A stretch of 64,000 nt of DNA from Pedobacter indicus (GCF_003449035.1 NZ_QRGB01000001.1:2294001-2358000), one strand, 5' to 3'. Positions 7,346 to 17,336 are shown, counted from the first letter of the stretch. Notes: generated by a model from the letters alone, not told the origin. Translations and numbers: made by a program.

Positions 7346-8812
7346 TTAATCACTGGCTACCACTTTGCCATTTTCTAAAGATAAGCTTTTATTGACACAA
7401 TCGGGTATATCGTCCGGATAATGACTAACATAGATCAACGTGATATCACCTGATGCGCATATCTGATTGACCAATTGCTTGAGATTGTCTTTTTGGTCTG
7501 TACTGAGTCCTTGGCAAGGTTCGTCCAATATGAGCAAGGGTGGGTTCTTAACGAGCGCCCGGGTGATTAGACAAATGCGTTGTTGGCTGACGGTCAATTT
7601 GTTGAATTTCGTGTTAACTTCTGCAGCGAGTCCGGTTGCCTCTAGCCATCGCATGGCAGTTTCTGTTTGTTTTTTATTGCATTTTCTGAATAATCCCAGT
7701 GTGTCAAAAAATCCGGAACAGACGATATCGAGACAGCTTTGCTGTGTAGGAAAGAATTGGAAGAACTCTGGAGAAACATAGCCGATTTTCTTTTTGATAT
7801 CCCATATACTCTCTCCACTACCTCGTTTACGGTCGAAAAGCACAATGTCGTTTGCGTAAGCTTGGGGGTTGTCTCCATTGATGAGACTGAGGAGGGTGGA
7901 CTTACCAGCTCCATTAGAACCACGTAAATTCCATCGTTCACCTGGTTTAATTTCCCAATTGATGCCTTCTAATATTTGCTTCGAACCATAACGGATATTG
8001 ACATTGTTCATGACAACAATCGTGTTGTAGTTTATTGCTTCCTTATCCTTTAATAGAAGGTTGATATTATCGTTATTAATTTTCTTTTTATCAGTGTGTT
8101 CTGATTTTATTTTATTTAAGTTCAGTTTATCAATGCTAGTCTGAATCGGCATGGAGTCTTTATCAAAAACGATAGCATTGTTGACGACTGATGGTATTTC
8201 TCTGCGATCGCTTGATACAATCAAATGAATCCCCGAATCAACTATCTCTGTGAAAAGTAGGTCAAATGCTTTGCGGGTAGATTGATCCAAGCCAACGAAT
8301 GGATGTTCAATCAGTGCAATTTTTGGGTTTTTAAGAAGTGCTGCTGCAAACATAAGTCGGCGTGTTTCACCATTCGACAAGGAGATCATGGGTTTGTCCA
8401 CCAGATCTGTCAAGAAGAGTCGGTCGATAACCCGATCTATAGTCCATTGTCCTGATAGTTTACCAGTTATTGACTTCATATAATCTAATACTTTAATAGA
8501 GTCTTCTATTTCAAAACTATTAAAACGTTGCTGGTAATAGAATTGATTAGTATTCGATTTATTGCGAAAATGATGTCTGAAAGAGATATAGGAAATTAGA
8601 TCAGACACCCTTCGATATTCGCCGATAGGGGTATTATTAAGATAGGATTCTGCAAAAGGATACTTGATGGTTCCGCTGTGAATAATTTTTTTACCCGATA
8701 ATGTATCAAAAAAGTCTTTTTTTGCCGGTTCGTCATCACCCAAAACAACCCATGTCTGTCCTTCTTTCCATGTAAAATTAAATGTTGTATTGAGTTCGAT
8801 TAGAGTATTCAT
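7346..8812 (-). CDS. ModF-like double ABC ATPase with asymmetric active sites
   Basis: 488 residues with two ABC modules and no membrane segment, in the style of E. coli ModF. Module 1 (1-220) has a degenerate Walker A (GDDEPAKKD, 25-33), a usable signature (LSNGE, 145-149) and a Walker B in which the catalytic Glu is His (IEH, 168-170). Module 2 (265-488) has a perfect Walker A (GSNGAGKS, 298-305) and Walker B (LLILDE, 426-431) but a lost signature (LTVSQQ, 406-411). The good signature of module 1 would face the good Walker A of module 2, so one working composite site is expected. It overlaps the MATE gene by four bases (ATGA), implying translational coupling. Substrate or role unknown. Confidence 0.8.
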   Translation of the reverse strand: MNTLIELNTTFNFTWKEGQTWVVLGDDEPAKKDFFDTLSGKKIIHSGTIKYPFAESYLNNTPIGEYRRVSDLISYISFRHHFRNKSNTNQFYYQQRFNSFEIEDSIKVLDYMKSITGKLSGQWTIDRVIDRLFLTDLVDKPMISLSNGETRRLMFAAALLKNPKIALIEHPFVGLDQSTRKAFDLLFTEIVDSGIHLIVSSDRREIPSVVNNAIVFDKDSMPIQTSIDKLNLNKIKSEHTDKKKINNDNINLLLKDKEAINYNTIVVMNNVNIRYGSKQILEGINWEIKPGERWNLRGSNGAGKSTLLSLINGDNPQAYANDIVLFDRKRGSGESIWDIKKKIGYVSPEFFQFFPTQQSCLDIVCSGFFDTLGLFRKCNKKQTETAMRWLEATGLAAEVNTKFNKLTVSQQRICLITRALVKNPPLLILDEPCQGLSTDQKDNLKQLVNQICASGDITLIYVSHYPDDIPDCVNKSLSLENGKVVASD

Positions 8813-10176
8813 TGTTTTGTTAACGAAAGTGTGATTGATTTGCTTTTGTATTTATAACGTATAAAAAGGAGTAAGGAAGATGTCATGAGTCCGAATGTTA
8901 GTCCATACCATATTCCTTCCAAGCCCATATTCAAGTGGATGCCTAATAGATAACTGATTGGTAACCCGACGATCCAGTATGCGATGAACACAATAAAAGT
9001 TGGTTTGTTAACGTCCGTCATGCCCCGAAGAATACCAAGACCGACAACCTGTGTTCCATCGAACAATTGAAATAAACCGGCGATAATTAAGAGCTGTGCG
9101 GCCATGGAAATAACAACGCCATCGCTCGTGAAGATCCATGGGAGGTATTGATTAAAAACGGCGAAAATCAGTGCTGCAAACGACATGAATATTAAAATGA
9201 CATGATAGCTTGCATTAGCAAATTTCAGCATCCGGGGGAAGTTCTTTTTACCGAAGGCGTTTCCGACTTGAATAGTTGCTGCAGATGCTATCCCACTGGC
9301 CATCATGAAGGTGATAGAGGCTAGGTTAATAGCTACTTGATGTGAAGCTTGCTCAGTGGCTCCCAAAACACCAGCAAGGATGGCGGCAGCAGCAAAAGCA
9401 CCAATCTCAAAAACATATTGCATGGCGACCGGTGAACCGATTTTAAGGATTGCGAAAGAGCTTGGAAGATCAATCCGATTGAGTGAAAAGTGTTCGATAT
9501 AACGTTTGAAGTCTTTTGAACGGAATATATAGATCCCCATTACTGCCGCCATAGCGCAGCGATCGATCAACGTTGCGTAGCCTACGCCTCTGACGCCCAT
9601 GGGCTCGATACCGAACATCCCTTTAACGAAGATAATTGCTAAAATTATATTCACTACATTCCCCCAAATAGTGATCCGCATAGCCTGCTTGGTAAAGCCT
9701 AGACCCTCAGCAAACTGTTTAAATGCACTGAATATCATAATTGGTATGATGGAGAGGCTGAGGATGAATAGATAAGGTTTGGCCGTTTCTACTACTGCGG
9801 GATCTTGATCAAGGTGATCAACCAAGGCCATCGAACCAAAATAGACGGCGATGAAGAGAACGACTCCTGTTAGAATATTGAGGAAAATGCTATTTGAAAA
9901 TAGGTGAGCGCACCGCGCGTAGTTCCGGCGCCCGTTTTCCTGCGCAATAAGTGGAGTGAGACCAAAAGCAATACCAAGACCAATTACCATGACAATCATA
10001 AAAACGCTGTTTACTAAAGATACAGCCGCTAGGGGTATGGTCCCGGCAAAATGACCAACGATTATGCTATCGGCCGTATGTACAAGGGTGTGCCCGAGCT
10101 GAGAGATCATAATAGGGCCAGCCAAGTGAAAATTTGAGCAATAGTACGGTTTGTATTTTTGAAAGAAATTTTTCAC
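8809..10176 (-). CDS. MATE family multidrug efflux transporter
   Basis: 455 residues with about 12 hydrophobic helices in two six-helix halves, typical of NorM/DinF-type cation-coupled drug exporters. The family opening G-P-I-M-I-S-Q-L-G-H-T and the conserved G-x-A-x-G-L-T-P-L motif in helix 3 are present, and the length is normal for the family. The start is a GTG at 10176; an ATG four bases upstream is out of frame. It is the first gene of a minus-strand unit with the ABC ATPase (four-base ATGA overlap). On the minus strand a TATCTTTG box lies at 10205-10198, about 20 bases before the start, but no good -33 element accompanies it. Confidence 0.92.
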   Translation of the reverse strand: MKNFFQKYKPYYCSNFHLAGPIMISQLGHTLVHTADSIIVGHFAGTIPLAAVSLVNSVFMIVMVIGLGIAFGLTPLIAQENGRRNYARCAHLFSNSIFLNILTGVVLFIAVYFGSMALVDHLDQDPAVVETAKPYLFILSLSIIPIMIFSAFKQFAEGLGFTKQAMRITIWGNVVNIILAIIFVKGMFGIEPMGVRGVGYATLIDRCAMAAVMGIYIFRSKDFKRYIEHFSLNRIDLPSSFAILKIGSPVAMQYVFEIGAFAAAAILAGVLGATEQASHQVAINLASITFMMASGIASAATIQVGNAFGKKNFPRMLKFANASYHVILIFMSFAALIFAVFNQYLPWIFTSDGVVISMAAQLLIIAGLFQLFDGTQVVGLGILRGMTDVNKPTFIVFIAYWIVGLPISYLLGIHLNMGLEGIWYGLTFGLMTSSLLLFIRYKYKSKSITLSLTKQ

Positions 10177-10241
10177 TCATGAGAAATATTAAGTTGGCAA
10201 AGATACAGCAAAAAAATACAGCATTTTTAACCAGAGATTCC

Positions 10242-10269
10242 TTGTTCTATTCAAAAAGTAATATCTTTG
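10242..10269 (+). promoter_or_regulatory. Promoter of tatA-tex, Bacteroidota type
   Basis: TTG (10242-10244), 17 nt and TATCTTTG (10262-10269) fit the Bacteroidota consensus. The implied start of transcription near 10275 gives a leader of about 20 nt before tatA. Confidence 0.75.
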
Positions 10270-10294
10270 GTTTGTTAATCATTAATTATAATAA

Positions 10295-10765
10295 ATGTTT
10301 AGTACTGTTTTTCTGTTTTTGAACATAGGTAGTCAGGAAATGATTTTCATTTTCGTGATTGCGCTTTTGTTTTTCGGAGGGAAGAAGCTTCCTGAATTGG
10401 CACGTGGATTAGGTAAGGGTATTAGGGAGTTTAAAGATGCTTCAGAAAATATCAAACGTGATATAAACGATCAGATCAATGATTTTGAGAAGGATATAGA
10501 CCGGCAACCTTCAAAGAAAAACACAACGACTGAAACGGAGACCCCTGAAAGTGCTGCAACTGAGGTACCTAAGTTGGATCAAGCCGTTGACATCCCTGAG
10601 CGACCGGACGATTATGCGGGCGAATTTGAAAATCCTGGAGAGAACCCAGATGACGTCTCGCATTCAGACAGCTTTTATAAACACAACTACGATTATAACG
10701 AATCAGGAGAATATGTAGATTCTTCCTCAGGAACTGCTGCTGATAAGGATGACGTACGAAGTTAG
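10295..10765 (+). CDS. tatA: Twin-arginine translocase subunit TatA/TatE family
   Basis: 156 residues. A short N-terminal stretch leads into a single membrane helix (about 15-30). Then comes the family hinge F-G-G-K-K-L-P-E-L-A-R-G-L-G-K-G and an amphipathic helix with R-E-F-K-D-A. The C-terminal half is a long, acidic, disordered tail ending in SGTAADKDD. TatA subunits form the export pore for folded proteins across the inner membrane. No tatC is present in the window. The stop overlaps the start of tex by 17 bases, so the two are likely co-transcribed. Confidence 0.92.
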   Translation: MFSTVFLFLNIGSQEMIFIFVIALLFFGGKKLPELARGLGKGIREFKDASENIKRDINDQINDFEKDIDRQPSKKNTTTETETPESAATEVPKLDQAVDIPERPDDYAGEFENPGENPDDVSHSDSFYKHNYDYNESGEYVDSSSGTAADKDDVRS

Positions 10766-13049
10766 GATCTCGAAAGAGCTAGGGTTAGCTCTTTCACAGG
10801 TTAAAAACACCATCGGTTTATTGGAGGATAGTGCCACAATTCCTTTTATTGCACGCTATCGGAAAGAACTAACCAAAGGACTTGATGAAGTTCAAATCAC
10901 TGCAATACGTGATCTTCAAAAACGACTTCAAGATATAGATAAAAGGCGGGATGCCATTATCAAATCAATCGAGGAGCAGCAAAAGATGACGCCTGATTTG
11001 TTAGAGCGTTTGAACAATGCTGATTCTCTTTCAATATTAGAAGATGTTTATTTGCCCTATAAACCTAAACGGAGAACTCGGGCTACGATTGCTCGCGAGA
11101 AAAAGCTACAAGGTTTGGCTGATCGGCTGCTCGAGCAGAAGGCAGGATCGGTTAAGGAGCTAGCCGAAGGATATATTAATACGGAGTTAGCGGTGACCGA
11201 TACCGAAGAGGCACTGGCAGGTGCCCGGGATATATTGGCGGAACTATTTTCAGAAAGTGCGGTTGTACGCGCAGCGATCCGTAATTTATTCTTAAATAAT
11301 GGGGCTTATAAGTCTACGCTTGTTGAAGGCAAGGAGGAGCAGGCTCAAAAATATAAAGACTACTTCGATTGGCAGGAGCCGGTTAAAACCATTGCTTCGC
11401 ATCGACTCTTGGCTATGCGCCGGGGCGAGCGTGAGGAATTTTTGCGTTTGGACTTGTCGGTTGAAGAGGTGGATGCATTGGGTGTTCTGAGGAAGGAGTT
11501 TGTAAAGGCGAAAAATGAAGCTTCGGAACAAGTGGATATGGCGATTCAGGATAGTTATAAACGCCTGATTAAGCCATCGATTGAAACAGAGGTTCGCGTT
11601 CTTTCAAGGCAAAAAGCAGATGAGGAGGCGATTGCTGTTTTTGCTGAGAACGCTCGTCAGCTATTATTAGCTGCCCCCCTTGGTCAAAAGCGGTTGTTGG
11701 CAATTGATCCGGGCTTTCGGACAGGATGTAAAATGGTTTGTTTAGATGAGCAAGGTAAGTTGCTTTATAATAGCACGATATATCCACATAACGGAGAAGA
11801 TAAATTAAAAGATTCCAGTCGGATTGTTCAAAATGTTATTGAACAATATAATATAGAGGCAATTGCTATCGGAAACGGAACGGCTGGACGTGAAACGGAA
11901 CTGTTTATCCGTAATTTGGCGCCATCAACCGTGACGGTGGTTATGGTGAATGAAAATGGCGCATCAATTTATTCTGCATCAGCTGTTGCAAGAGAAGAGT
12001 TCCCCGATTATGATATTACCGTACGAGGTGCGGTTTCCATTGGCCGGAGATTAATGGACCCATTAGCTGAGCTTGTAAAAATTGATCCTAAATCAATCGG
12101 GGTGGGACAGTATCAGCATGACGTAGATCAAACAAAACTTCAAACGTCACTTGATGATACTGTCAGTAGCTGTGTGAACAGTGTTGGTGTATCGCTAAAT
12201 ACTGCATCTAAGCAAATCCTTTCGTACGTTTCTGGTTTGGGACCTGCTTTAGCGCAAAACATTGTTAAATACCGTGACGAGAACGGGCCGTTTAGAAACC
12301 GTCAAGATTTAAAAAAGGTACCGCGTCTTGGCGATAAGGCTTTTGAACAGGCTGCAGGCTTCCTGCGAATTACGAATGCTGAAAATCCATTGGACGCGAG
12401 TGCAGTCCACCCGGAACGCTATTCGTTGATTGAAAACATGGCAAGCGATCTTAACAGCTCTGTAGCTGATCTCTTGAAAGATGAAGAGAAAAGAAAAAGA
12501 ATTGAACTCAAGAATTATGTTACGGATGAGGTAGGCTTGCCAACTTTAAATGATATTCTCACTGAATTGGCGAAACCAGGAAGAGATCCTCGTGAACAAT
12601 TTGAGGCTTTCTCTTTTGCGGAAGGTGTAAACGGAATTGAGGATTTGAAAGTTGGCATGAAGCTACCAGGTATTGTAACGAATATTACGAATTTTGGAGC
12701 TTTTGTTGATATTGGTGTTCATCAGGACGGATTGGTTCACTTGAGTCAACTGGCTAATAAGTTTGTGAAAGATGCAAATGAAATAGTTAAGGTAAATCAA
12801 CAAGTTGAGGTCAAAGTCACTGAGGTGGATGTTGCTCGCAATCGAATATCTTTGTCGATGAAAGACGATCAACCCGCTGTTCCGGTTCGGACGAAGAAAT
12901 CAATTGAACGTAACAAGGATGGGATGTCGTCAAGATCTGGACAGTCGCAAAAAAAGAATACCAAGAAAACTTTTAAAAAGCGATCGGCTAGGGAAGAGCA
13001 GTCAGATATGCAGTCCAAACTTGCAGCATTAAAAGCCAAGTTTGGTTAA
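10749..13049 (+). CDS. tex: Tex family RNA-binding transcription accessory protein
   Basis: 766 residues, the usual length for Tex. The order is an N-terminal helical region, a YqgF/RNase H-like fold starting at L-L-A-I-D-P-G-F-R (about residue 315), helix-hairpin-helix segments (about 490-560), and a C-terminal S1 RNA-binding domain (about 636-705, with N-F-G-A-F-V-D-I-G). A basic tail follows. Tex binds nucleic acid and affects transcription and possibly rescue of stalled complexes. The ATG lies inside the end of tatA in another frame, a 17-base overlap that favours coupled translation. Confidence 0.95.
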   Translation: MTYEVRISKELGLALSQVKNTIGLLEDSATIPFIARYRKELTKGLDEVQITAIRDLQKRLQDIDKRRDAIIKSIEEQQKMTPDLLERLNNADSLSILEDVYLPYKPKRRTRATIAREKKLQGLADRLLEQKAGSVKELAEGYINTELAVTDTEEALAGARDILAELFSESAVVRAAIRNLFLNNGAYKSTLVEGKEEQAQKYKDYFDWQEPVKTIASHRLLAMRRGEREEFLRLDLSVEEVDALGVLRKEFVKAKNEASEQVDMAIQDSYKRLIKPSIETEVRVLSRQKADEEAIAVFAENARQLLLAAPLGQKRLLAIDPGFRTGCKMVCLDEQGKLLYNSTIYPHNGEDKLKDSSRIVQNVIEQYNIEAIAIGNGTAGRETELFIRNLAPSTVTVVMVNENGASIYSASAVAREEFPDYDITVRGAVSIGRRLMDPLAELVKIDPKSIGVGQYQHDVDQTKLQTSLDDTVSSCVNSVGVSLNTASKQILSYVSGLGPALAQNIVKYRDENGPFRNRQDLKKVPRLGDKAFEQAAGFLRITNAENPLDASAVHPERYSLIENMASDLNSSVADLLKDEEKRKRIELKNYVTDEVGLPTLNDILTELAKPGRDPREQFEAFSFAEGVNGIEDLKVGMKLPGIVTNITNFGAFVDIGVHQDGLVHLSQLANKFVKDANEIVKVNQQVEVKVTEVDVARNRISLSMKDDQPAVPVRTKKSIERNKDGMSSRSGQSQKKNTKKTFKKRSAREEQSDMQSKLAALKAKFG

Positions 13050-13094
13050 TCTGCAAAAGTTCATCTTTTTTGTAAAAATAAATTTACCTTTAAG

Positions 13095-14345
13095 ATGAAT
13101 ATGGCGTCCAAAAATAACTTTTTTAAAAATTATAGCAGTATCCTGCTATTGATATTGGGTATCTTTATTGGTAGTCTCATCGGCTTATTCGCTATAGATT
13201 TAGTTTACTATCTGAAGCCCATAGGGGATATTTTCCTTAATCTTCTTTTCACCGTCGTTATACCCTTAATATTTTTTGCGATTGCATCCGCAGTTGCAAA
13301 TGTTAGCCAGGGAAAACAGCTTGGTAAGATTATAAGTGTTATGGCTCTGGTTTTTTTAGGGACGGTGCTTGTCGCTGCTATATACATGATTGGTGTTATG
13401 GCTTTTTTCCCTTTAGAAGAGGGTATTTATCTCAGTGATGAAGTTGTCGATATTCCTTCTGGGGAATCGAACTGGGGTGAAAACATAGTTCAATTTTTGA
13501 CTGTCAGCGAGTTTAATCAGCTGCTGTCTCGAGAACATATGCTTGCATTCATTATCTTTTCATTTCTTGTTGGTATTGCCGCTTTACGGTCAGGTGAAAA
13601 GGGGAGTGCCTTCCGTCAGTTTTTAGATTCTGGAAACGAAGTTATGAAGATAGCGCTGACACTGATTATGAAGGCTGCTCCAATTGGGTTAGGCGCATAT
13701 TTTGCCTATCAGGTAGGGACAGTTGGCCCTCAGCTTTTTGGGATCTATGCTAAACCGATGGGTTTGTATTATCTCTTCGGAACAGTCTATTTTATATTGG
13801 GCTTTACATTATATGCATTTCTATCATACGGGTCAACAGGAGTTAAAGCATTTTGGAAAAACACCATTTTACCTGCGGCAACAGCAATCAGTACTTGTAG
13901 TAGCATCGCCGTGATTCCTGTTAACCTGGTAGCCGCAAAGAAAATGGGGGTGCAGGAAAGTGTTTCTAACGTGGCAGTGCCTTTGGGCGCAACATTGCAT
14001 AAGGATGGATCTTCTTTATCTTCTATCGTGAAGATTACCGTAGCTTTTGCTATTATTGGAAGAGATTTTATGGATCCAGCTACAATTCTGACGGCTTTAG
14101 GCATTACTGTGCTTGTCAGCATTGTAGCTGGAGGGATACCCAATGGTGGTTACATCGGTGAAATACTCATGATTTCTGTTTATGATCTGCCCGTGGAGGC
14201 TATTCCTGCTGTGATGATTATCGGTACATTAGTTGATCCTTTGGCTACTGTGTTGAATTCGAATGGGGATACGGTAGCCTCAATGATGATAAATCGGATT
14301 CTGGGATATAAGTTAAACTCGCCAGTGTCAGATATTTCTAAATAA
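13095..14345 (+). CDS. Dicarboxylate/amino acid:cation symporter (DAACS family)
   Basis: 416 residues with about eight membrane helices and two re-entrant loops, in the glutamate transporter (GltP/GltPh) fold. The first re-entrant loop is marked by the serine-rich S-T-C-S-S-I-A-V-I-P. The second is V-P-L-G-A-T-L-H-K-D-G-S-S, and the helix 8 substrate site is N-S-N-G-D-T-V-A-S. The NMDGT motif of helix 7 is replaced by ATLHKDGSS, so the cation coupling or substrate may differ from the best-studied members. ATG at 13095 and 13101 are both possible starts. It sits alone between tex and gltA. Confidence 0.88.
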   Translation: MNMASKNNFFKNYSSILLLILGIFIGSLIGLFAIDLVYYLKPIGDIFLNLLFTVVIPLIFFAIASAVANVSQGKQLGKIISVMALVFLGTVLVAAIYMIGVMAFFPLEEGIYLSDEVVDIPSGESNWGENIVQFLTVSEFNQLLSREHMLAFIIFSFLVGIAALRSGEKGSAFRQFLDSGNEVMKIALTLIMKAAPIGLGAYFAYQVGTVGPQLFGIYAKPMGLYYLFGTVYFILGFTLYAFLSYGSTGVKAFWKNTILPAATAISTCSSIAVIPVNLVAAKKMGVQESVSNVAVPLGATLHKDGSSLSSIVKITVAFAIIGRDFMDPATILTALGITVLVSIVAGGIPNGGYIGEILMISVYDLPVEAIPAVMIIGTLVDPLATVLNSNGDTVASMMINRILGYKLNSPVSDISK

Positions 14346-14464
14346 TGACTAAAATATTAGTCTCTTTCTTTAAAATTTGCTACTTTTAGGTGCCTTATTC
14401 AGGCTGCTAACCAAGTGGGAATTGGTTGGTAATTTTTTATATTTGAACTAAACCGAATCATAAT

Positions 14465-15751
14465 ATGTCTGAAACTATTTCTTTAAAAATTGAGGATAAC
14501 AATCTGGAATTACCTGTAATAACAGGAACGGAAGACGAAAAGGGTATTGATATTTCTAAGCTTCGCGCTCAAACCGGTTACGTAACTCTTGATCAGGGCT
14601 TTAAAAATACTGGTGCAACAACAAGTGCTATTACTTACTTGGATGGTGAAAAGGGAATTCTCCGTTACCGTGGTTATGCTATTGAAGATTTAGCTTCAAA
14701 ATCTAGTTTTATAGAGGTCGTATATCTGCTGATTTACGGTAAGTTACCTTCTCATGATGAGTTGGAAGATTTCAGATGGACGGTAAGGCGACATACATTG
14801 GTGCATGAGGATATGAAGAAGTTCTTTGATGGGTTTCCATCGAAATCACATCCGATGGGACAACTGTCTGCCTTAGTAGGAGCTTTATCTGCTTTTTATC
14901 CTGAGTCATTGGATACGAATCCGACTGAGGAGGAAGAGAATTTAACGATCATTAAAATGTTGGCGAAGATGCCGACCATTGTTTCCTGGATTTATAAAAA
15001 ATCACTGGGACATCCTGTTATCTACCCATCAAACCATATGGATTATGTGACGAACTTTCTTAATATGACATTTGGTCAGCGTACTGAAGATGTTGAAATT
15101 AATCCTGTAGCAATATCTGCGATGAATACTTTGCTGATTTTGCATGCTGATCATGAACAAAACTGTTCAACTTCTACCGTCCGTATTGTTGGGTCGTCAA
15201 ACGCAAATCTATTTGCATCTATATCAGCTGGTATTTCTGCATTATGGGGTCCATTACACGGAGGGGCTAACCAGGCTGTGATCGAAATGTTAGAGAAGAT
15301 TAAGGACGATGGTGGAGATTGTGATAAGTGGATTAAGAAAGCAAAAGATAAGAACGACTCTTTCCGCTTGATGGGTTTTGGGCACCGTGTGTATAAAAAT
15401 TTCGACCCAAGAGCTAAAATTATCAAAAAGGCTTGTGATGAAGTGCTGGATAAACTAGGTATTGATGATCCGGTATTGGATATCGCCAAAAAGCTGGAAG
15501 AAGCTGCTCTAAATGATCAATACTTTGTAGATAGAAAATTATATCCTAATGTTGATTTCTATTCAGGTATTATTTACAGGGCACTGGGTTTCCCTACTGA
15601 TATGTTCACTGTGCTGTTTGCGTTGGGAAGACTTCCCGGATGGATTGCACAATGGAAAGAGATGCGTGCTAACAAGGAACCAATTGGCCGTCCGCGCCAA
15701 ATCTATACGGGCGAGAAAGAGCGGTCATATGTTGATATTTCAAAACGATAG
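14465..15751 (+). CDS. gltA: Citrate synthase
   Basis: 428 residues, the length of the type II (hexameric) enzyme. It condenses acetyl-CoA with oxaloacetate at the entry of the citric acid cycle. The catalytic triad is in place: His265 in P-L-H-G-G-A-N, His307 in G-H-R-V-Y-K, and Asp364 in V-D-F-Y-S-G, close to E. coli numbering (264, 305, 362). A TATATTTG box at 14438-14445 lies about 20 bases before the start. A small hairpin in the leader (AACCAA/TTGGTT, about 14408-14427) may end the upstream transcript or belong to the leader. A strong terminator follows. Confidence 0.98.
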   Translation: MSETISLKIEDNNLELPVITGTEDEKGIDISKLRAQTGYVTLDQGFKNTGATTSAITYLDGEKGILRYRGYAIEDLASKSSFIEVVYLLIYGKLPSHDELEDFRWTVRRHTLVHEDMKKFFDGFPSKSHPMGQLSALVGALSAFYPESLDTNPTEEEENLTIIKMLAKMPTIVSWIYKKSLGHPVIYPSNHMDYVTNFLNMTFGQRTEDVEINPVAISAMNTLLILHADHEQNCSTSTVRIVGSSNANLFASISAGISALWGPLHGGANQAVIEMLEKIKDDGGDCDKWIKKAKDKNDSFRLMGFGHRVYKNFDPRAKIIKKACDEVLDKLGIDDPVLDIAKKLEEAALNDQYFVDRKLYPNVDFYSGIIYRALGFPTDMFTVLFALGRLPGWIAQWKEMRANKEPIGRPRQIYTGEKERSYVDISKR

Positions 15752-15775
15752 ATTTGTCATTAAACGATGATAGAA

Positions 15776-15806
15776 AAAAATCCTGTTAAAGAATAACAGG
15801 ATTTTT
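15776..15806. terminator. Bidirectional terminator after gltA
   Basis: AAAAATCCTGTT (15776-15787) pairs perfectly with AACAGGATTTTT (15795-15806) around a 7-nt loop. The A and T runs make it usable from both sides, for gltA (+) and the small membrane protein gene (-). Confidence 0.9.
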
Positions 15807-15837
15807 CTTCCAATAGGAAGTTTCTTGATATTTAATT

Positions 15838-16047
15838 TTAACGTTTCTTATCTAAAAGAATGAAAATAACACCTGCAGCTAAAAGTATTCCACCAGTATA
15901 TGATGGCCATGATACTTGCTCTTGTTTTTCAGCATTGACTTCTACGGGGCCAATGTCAACAACTTTTTCCTTTTTTGTATAGCTAAAACCTGTCCAAATA
16001 AGCATGACTACACCGATAATAGCGAGAATAATTCCCAATGTTTTCAT
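15838..16047 (-). CDS. Small two-helix membrane protein of unknown function
   Basis: 69 residues starting MKTLGIILAIIGVVML. Two membrane helices (about 3-22 and 48-64) flank a short polar loop containing K-E-K-V-V-D-I-G-P-V-E-V. Small proteins of this pattern are common in Bacteroidota, but no function is known. I prefer this start because the in-frame extension upstream to 16143 is not hydrophobic and reaches the lgt promoter. Both termini probably face the cytoplasm, with a charged K-K-R end. Confidence 0.65.
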   Translation of the reverse strand: MKTLGIILAIIGVVMLIWTGFSYTKKEKVVDIGPVEVNAEKQEQVSWPSYTGGILLAAGVIFILLDKKR

Positions 16048-16119
16048 AAGTATGTAAGTTTGATTGTTTTTATAACAATAATCTATTTTAAAATGTTTTG
16101 TAGTTTGTCCTAAATAATC

Positions 16120-16146
16120 TTGTATTATTGTTCTTAAATACATTTG
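16120..16146 (+). promoter_or_regulatory. Probable lgt promoter with -7 box at the start codon
   Basis: TTG (16120-16122), a 16-nt spacer and TACATTTG (16139-16146). The ATG of lgt begins only four bases after the box, so the transcript would start at or next to the start codon (leaderless). The spacer is at the short end of the usual range. Confidence 0.55.
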
Positions 16147-16150
16147 ACGT

Positions 16151-17329
16151 ATGTTCCCAACCCTATCCCATTTAATAGAATATTTTACAGGTATATTTAT
16201 TCCGCTACCTATACAGACTTTTGGTTTGTTTGTAGCGATCGCTTTTATTGTTGGATATTCACTTTTCGTCAGAGAAATGAAGCGGAAAGAGAAAGAAGGT
16301 CTGATAAAGCCATATAAAAGGACAACCGTTCAGGGCGAGCCTGCGAGTACGGGGGAGCTGGTTATTAATGGGGTAATCGGCTTTTTGCTGGGTTTTAAAA
16401 TTATTCATGCGTTATTTAACTATAGCAATCTCGTGCAGGACCCCCAAGGGTTTCTTCTATCAGGAGAGGGTAATTGGCTGGGTGGTATTATTGGTGCCGG
16501 ACTTTTTGTGTATTGGATATGGAAAGAGAAAAAGCAAAATCAGCTATCTAAACCGAAAAAAGTTGAGGAGAGCGTAATGCCACATACCTTAATGGGTAAT
16601 ATTTTGGTGTGGGCTGCAGTATTTGGACTATTAGGGGCTAAAATATTTCATAATCTGGAGTATTGGGATGAGTTTATGGCGGATCCCGTCGGAGGTTTAT
16701 TTTCTTTTAGTGGATTGACTTTCTATGGTGGGCTGATCTGCGGTGGTGCCGCTGTTCTTTATACTGCGAACAAATATGGTGTTAAGCCCGCGCATATGTT
16801 AGATATAGGCGGAATTGGGATGATATTGGCATATGGTGTGGGGCGATTGGGATGTCAGCTATCCGGCGACGGCGATTGGGGAATTGAGAATCCTAATCCG
16901 AAACCCGATGCACTTTCATGGTTGCCTGACTGGGCTTGGTCGTTTAAATTCCCTCATAATGTACTTGATGCAGGGGTGCCAATCGAAGGTTGTACAGGTA
17001 GATTCTGCCATGAGTTACCCGTGGGTGTTTATCCGACATCTTTTTACGAGTTTATCATGTGCCTTGTTATTTTTGGGATTCTCTGGGCTCTGCGTAAGAA
17101 ACTTCGTTATCCCGGAATGCTGTTCGCGATCTACTTAATCTTCAGCGGTATTGAACGATTTACAATTGAATTGATACGTGTGAATTCGAAATACCACGCG
17201 TTTGGATTAGAATTTACACAGGCAGAGATGATTTCGGTCTTTATGGTTGTTGCTGGAATCATCGGAATTTTCTGGAGCATAAGCTATGGAAAGAAAAATC
17301 CTGAAATGATGGCTCCGAAATATAGTTAA
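16151..17329 (+). CDS. lgt: Prolipoprotein diacylglyceryl transferase
   Basis: 392 residues with about seven membrane helices. Lgt moves a diacylglyceryl group from phosphatidylglycerol to the lipobox cysteine of prelipoproteins, the first step for the lipoproteins seen in this window. Recognisable parts are [11 protein letters not shown], the core G-V-G-R-L-G-C-Q-L (the usual GRxGNF region in divergent form), Y-P-T-S-F-Y-E and E-R-F-x-I-E-x-I-R. It is about 100 residues longer than the E. coli enzyme, with an extra cytoplasmic Lys-rich loop and a periplasmic insertion, as is common in Bacteroidota. The next gene follows after 7 bp. Confidence 0.9.
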   Translation: MFPTLSHLIEYFTGIFIPLPIQTFGLFVAIAFIVGYSLFVREMKRKEKEGLIKPYKRTTVQGEPASTGELVINGVIGFLLGFKIIHALFNYSNLVQDPQGFLLSGEGNWLGGIIGAGLFVYWIWKEKKQNQLSKPKKVEESVMPHTLMGNILVWAAVFGLLGAKIFHNLEYWDEFMADPVGGLFSFSGLTFYGGLICGGAAVLYTANKYGVKPAHMLDIGGIGMILAYGVGRLGCQLSGDGDWGIENPNPKPDALSWLPDWAWSFKFPHNVLDAGVPIEGCTGRFCHELPVGVYPTSFYEFIMCLVIFGILWALRKKLRYPGMLFAIYLIFSGIERFTIELIRVNSKYHAFGLEFTQAEMISVFMVVAGIIGIFWSISYGKKNPEMMAPKYS

Positions 17330-17336
17330 CGGTGAT

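Noticed and set aside
11299-11787. Open frames on both strands inside tex, and similar frames inside pnp, gltA and other genes
   Set aside because: They are shadows of well-identified coding genes, with no recognisable protein features.
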